DNA of 5,392 bases from Candidatus Hydrogenedentota bacterium (GTDB lineage: Bacteria > Hydrogenedentota > Hydrogenedentia > Hydrogenedentales > SCBR16-9): NCBI GenBank assembly GCA_007116095.1, contig SKJD01000044.1:1-5392 (forward strand), given 5' to 3'. Shown piece after piece: positions 3,630 to 5,392 of this stretch. Both the position numbers and the translations under genes were made by a program. Every line of letters begins with the position of its first letter. Positions within the stretch are counted from its first letter, which is position 1. The notes beneath the pieces were generated by a model that was given only the letters and a program-made list of their open reading frames with translations, made no database searches and was not told where the DNA came from.

Positions 3630-5392
3630 ATGATTAACTCATTGACCCGGGTATGGATAGTCGGTTTGTTGGGCAGTATGGCCCTGGCCATGGCGGAGGA
3701 ACCTGTTGTGGAGAATGACGTGTTGCGGATTACGCACTTGCGCCTGGGACAACAGGCGGAACCCATGGGCATTGAAACGGGACAACCGCATTTCAGTTGG
3801 CGACTGGCTTCCGTGCAACGCGGGATCGCCCAGGCGGCCTACCGCATCGTGGTCACTGAAGACCGTGCAGGGATGCCTCCGGGAGCAGGGGCGCCAAATG
3901 CCGAAGAAACGATTACCTGGGACAGCGGGCGTGTGGAGAGCGGGGAATCGATACAGCACCCGTATGAAGGCCCGGCGCTGGCGGCGGACACCCGCTATTT
4001 CTGGCGGGTACAGGTCTGGGACACCGGGGGCAACGCCTCGGCCTGGAGCGAAACGGCGTCCTTTTACACCGGCCTGTGGGAAGACAGCGACTGGAACGGC
4101 GCGGCCTGGATTGCCCTGGAGGAAGCTCCGGAAGAAGCGCGGCTCGTGCCCGGCGTGCATGTGCCCGGAGATCTGGAACCATTCCGGGAGCGCAAGATCG
4201 GCATCAATGCCCTGCCCCAGTTCCGCCGCGCCCTGACGTTGGATAAGCCCGTACACTACGCCACGGCCTCTATCGCCGGCCTGGGCCACCACGATTTCTT
4301 CCTGAACGGGAAGAAGGTCGGCGATCATTTTCTGGATGCAGGCTGGACCGACTACGACGCCTACGCCCTGTATGTGACGCACGACATCACCAATTTGCTG
4401 CAACCGGGCGAAAATGTTTTGGGCGTGATGCTCGGCAACGGCTTTTATAATATCCCGCCGGAGCGTTACCTGAAGCTGATTACTTCCTTCGGTTATCCCA
4501 AGCTGCGCTTTCGGCTACAGGTGACTTATACCGACGGCACGACCGACATCGTGGTCAGTGATACGGACTGGAAAGTAACCGAAAGCGCCATCACCTTCTC
4601 CAGCATCTATGGCGGGGAAGACTTCGACGCGAGTCAGGAAGAAACAGGCTGGAAATATATTGGCTTTGACGACAGTCACTGGCAGGTTCCAGTAAGTGTG
4701 AAAGGCCCGCCGGCATTGCGCTCGCAAACGGTCGAACCGATGAAAATCTTTGAGACCCTGGAATCCGCTGTGGTGACCGAGCCCCGCCCTGGCATTTGGG
4801 TCTACGACACCGGGCAAAACGCCTCGGCCATCCCCCGCATCGAAGTCGAAGGTCCGGAACAGGCAACTGTACGCATTACCCCGGGTGAGTTGCTCGACGA
4901 CAGCGGCCTGATTACCCAACAGGCATCGGGAGGGCCACATTTCTACGATTATACCCTTCGTGGTGAAGGTCGCGAGTCGTGGCAGCCGCAATTCACCTAC
5001 TACGGCTTCCGCTATATCCAGATTGAGGGCGCTGTCCCCTCGGACGTAGAGAACCCGGGCGGCCTGCCGGTCGTGCATACAGTGGAAAGCCTGCACGTGC
5101 GCAATGCGGCCCCGACCGTCGGGGAATTTCATACGTCGCATGAACTCTTTAACCAGATTTACCACCTCATCGACTGGGCAATGCGCAGCAACCTGGCAAG
5201 CGTGCTGACCGACTGCCCACACCGGGAGAAGCTCGGCTGGCTTGAAGTCGCGCACCTCATGGGCAGCTCGTTCCGCTACAACTACGACATGGCGGCCTTC
5301 TACCGCAAGGTGATTGACGACATGCAGGCGGCCCAACTACCCAACGGTCTGATTCCGGATATTGCGCCGGAATACGTGGAATTTGATGGCGG
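3630..5392 (+). CDS. Secreted GH78 family alpha-L-rhamnosidase (3' end beyond window)
   Basis: The first 587 residues are present; family members often run to about 900 or more. The enzyme hydrolyses terminal alpha-L-rhamnose from polysaccharides or glycosides with inversion. Residues 1-22 look like a signal peptide (hydrophobic VWIVGLLGSMALAMA, cleavage after A20-M-A22), so the enzyme is exported. An N-terminal beta-sandwich follows (HFSWRL, about 54-59; DTRYFWRVQVWD, about 120-131). Next is the Bac_rhamnosid_N carbohydrate-binding-like domain with GWTDYDAY (238-245), LGNGFYN (268-274) and GGEDFDASQEETGW (328-341), then the PF05592-type domain, and then the start of the (alpha/alpha)6 catalytic barrel. 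Its hallmark DCPHREKLGW is at 528-537; by analogy with Bacillus RhaB, D528 and E533 (probable general acid) are key. The catalytic base should lie past the window edge. It is transcribed divergently from the zinc-ribbon/lemA/M48 cluster. Substrate and linkage cannot be judged from sequence alone. Confidence 0.93.
   Translation, partial: MINSLTRVWIVGLLGSMALAMAEEPVVENDVLRITHLRLGQQAEPMGIETGQPHFSWRLASVQRGIAQAAYRIVVTEDRAGMPPGAGAPNAEETITWDSGRVESGESIQHPYEGPALAADTRYFWRVQVWDTGGNASAWSETASFYTGLWEDSDWNGAAWIALEEAPEEARLVPGVHVPGDLEPFRERKIGINALPQFRRALTLDKPVHYATASIAGLGHHDFFLNGKKVGDHFLDAGWTDYDAYALYVTHDITNLLQPGENVLGVMLGNGFYNIPPERYLKLITSFGYPKLRFRLQVTYTDGTTDIVVSDTDWKVTESAITFSSIYGGEDFDASQEETGWKYIGFDDSHWQVPVSVKGPPALRSQTVEPMKIFETLESAVVTEPRPGIWVYDTGQNASAIPRIEVEGPEQATVRITPGELLDDSGLITQQASGGPHFYDYTLRGEGRESWQPQFTYYGFRYIQIEGAVPSDVENPGGLPVVHTVESLHVRNAAPTVGEFHTSHELFNQIYHLIDWAMRSNLASVLTDCPHREKLGWLEVAHLMGSSFRYNYDMAAFYRKVIDDMQAAQLPNGLIPDIAPEYVEFDG

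Noticed and set aside
4515..5336. 273-codon minus-strand frame inside the rhamnosidase
   Set aside because: It is fully antisense to conserved GH78 sequence, including the DCPHREKLGW motif. The long frame is a by-product of codon bias. The same applies to the minus-strand frame at 3639-4403.

Overview
The window looks like a chromosomal segment of moderate GC (a little over half G+C by eye) from a Gram-negative-type bacterium. The mix of a secreted GH78 alpha-L-rhamnosidase, a LemA/M48 membrane pair and a small TFIIB-type zinc-ribbon protein is seen in polysaccharide-degrading bacteria such as the PVC group (Verrucomicrobia, Planctomycetes, Lentisphaerae/Kiritimatiellae) and Hydrogenedentes. 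That placement is an inference of low confidence, because no phylogenetic marker is present.

Layout. Positions 1-236 hold what may be the 3' end of an unrecognised plus-strand gene. A minus-strand tRNA-Val (anticodon TAC, encoded CCA) at 239-315 follows, with a strong intrinsic terminator at 187-222 and its own sigma70-like promoter at 378-407. A minus-strand cluster then fills 456-3380. In transcription order it is a two-ribbon zf-TFIIB protein (3380-2931), LemA (2794-2237) and a 554-residue M48/HtpX-like membrane protease with two C-terminal zinc ribbons (2120-456). Gaps of 136 and 116 nt separate these genes, and both carry dyad symmetry. A divergent control region at 3381-3629 separates this cluster from a plus-strand GH78 family alpha-L-rhamnosidase with a signal peptide, which starts at 3630 and runs off the right edge.

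How the genes fit together. LemA next to an HtpX-like M48 protease is a recurrent pairing, usually interpreted as an envelope or membrane-protein quality-control module. Here the module is zinc-rich: the protease itself carries two identically spaced CxC-x16-CxxC ribbons, and the first gene of the cluster is another zinc-ribbon protein. The rhamnosidase is a separate, divergently transcribed carbohydrate-use gene, and nothing in the sequence ties it functionally to the protease cluster. I see no mobile element, CRISPR array, rRNA or obviously new multi-gene system. The least ordinary items are the ribbon-tailed M48 protease, the degenerate second ribbon of the zf-TFIIB protein, and the structured spacers around lemA.
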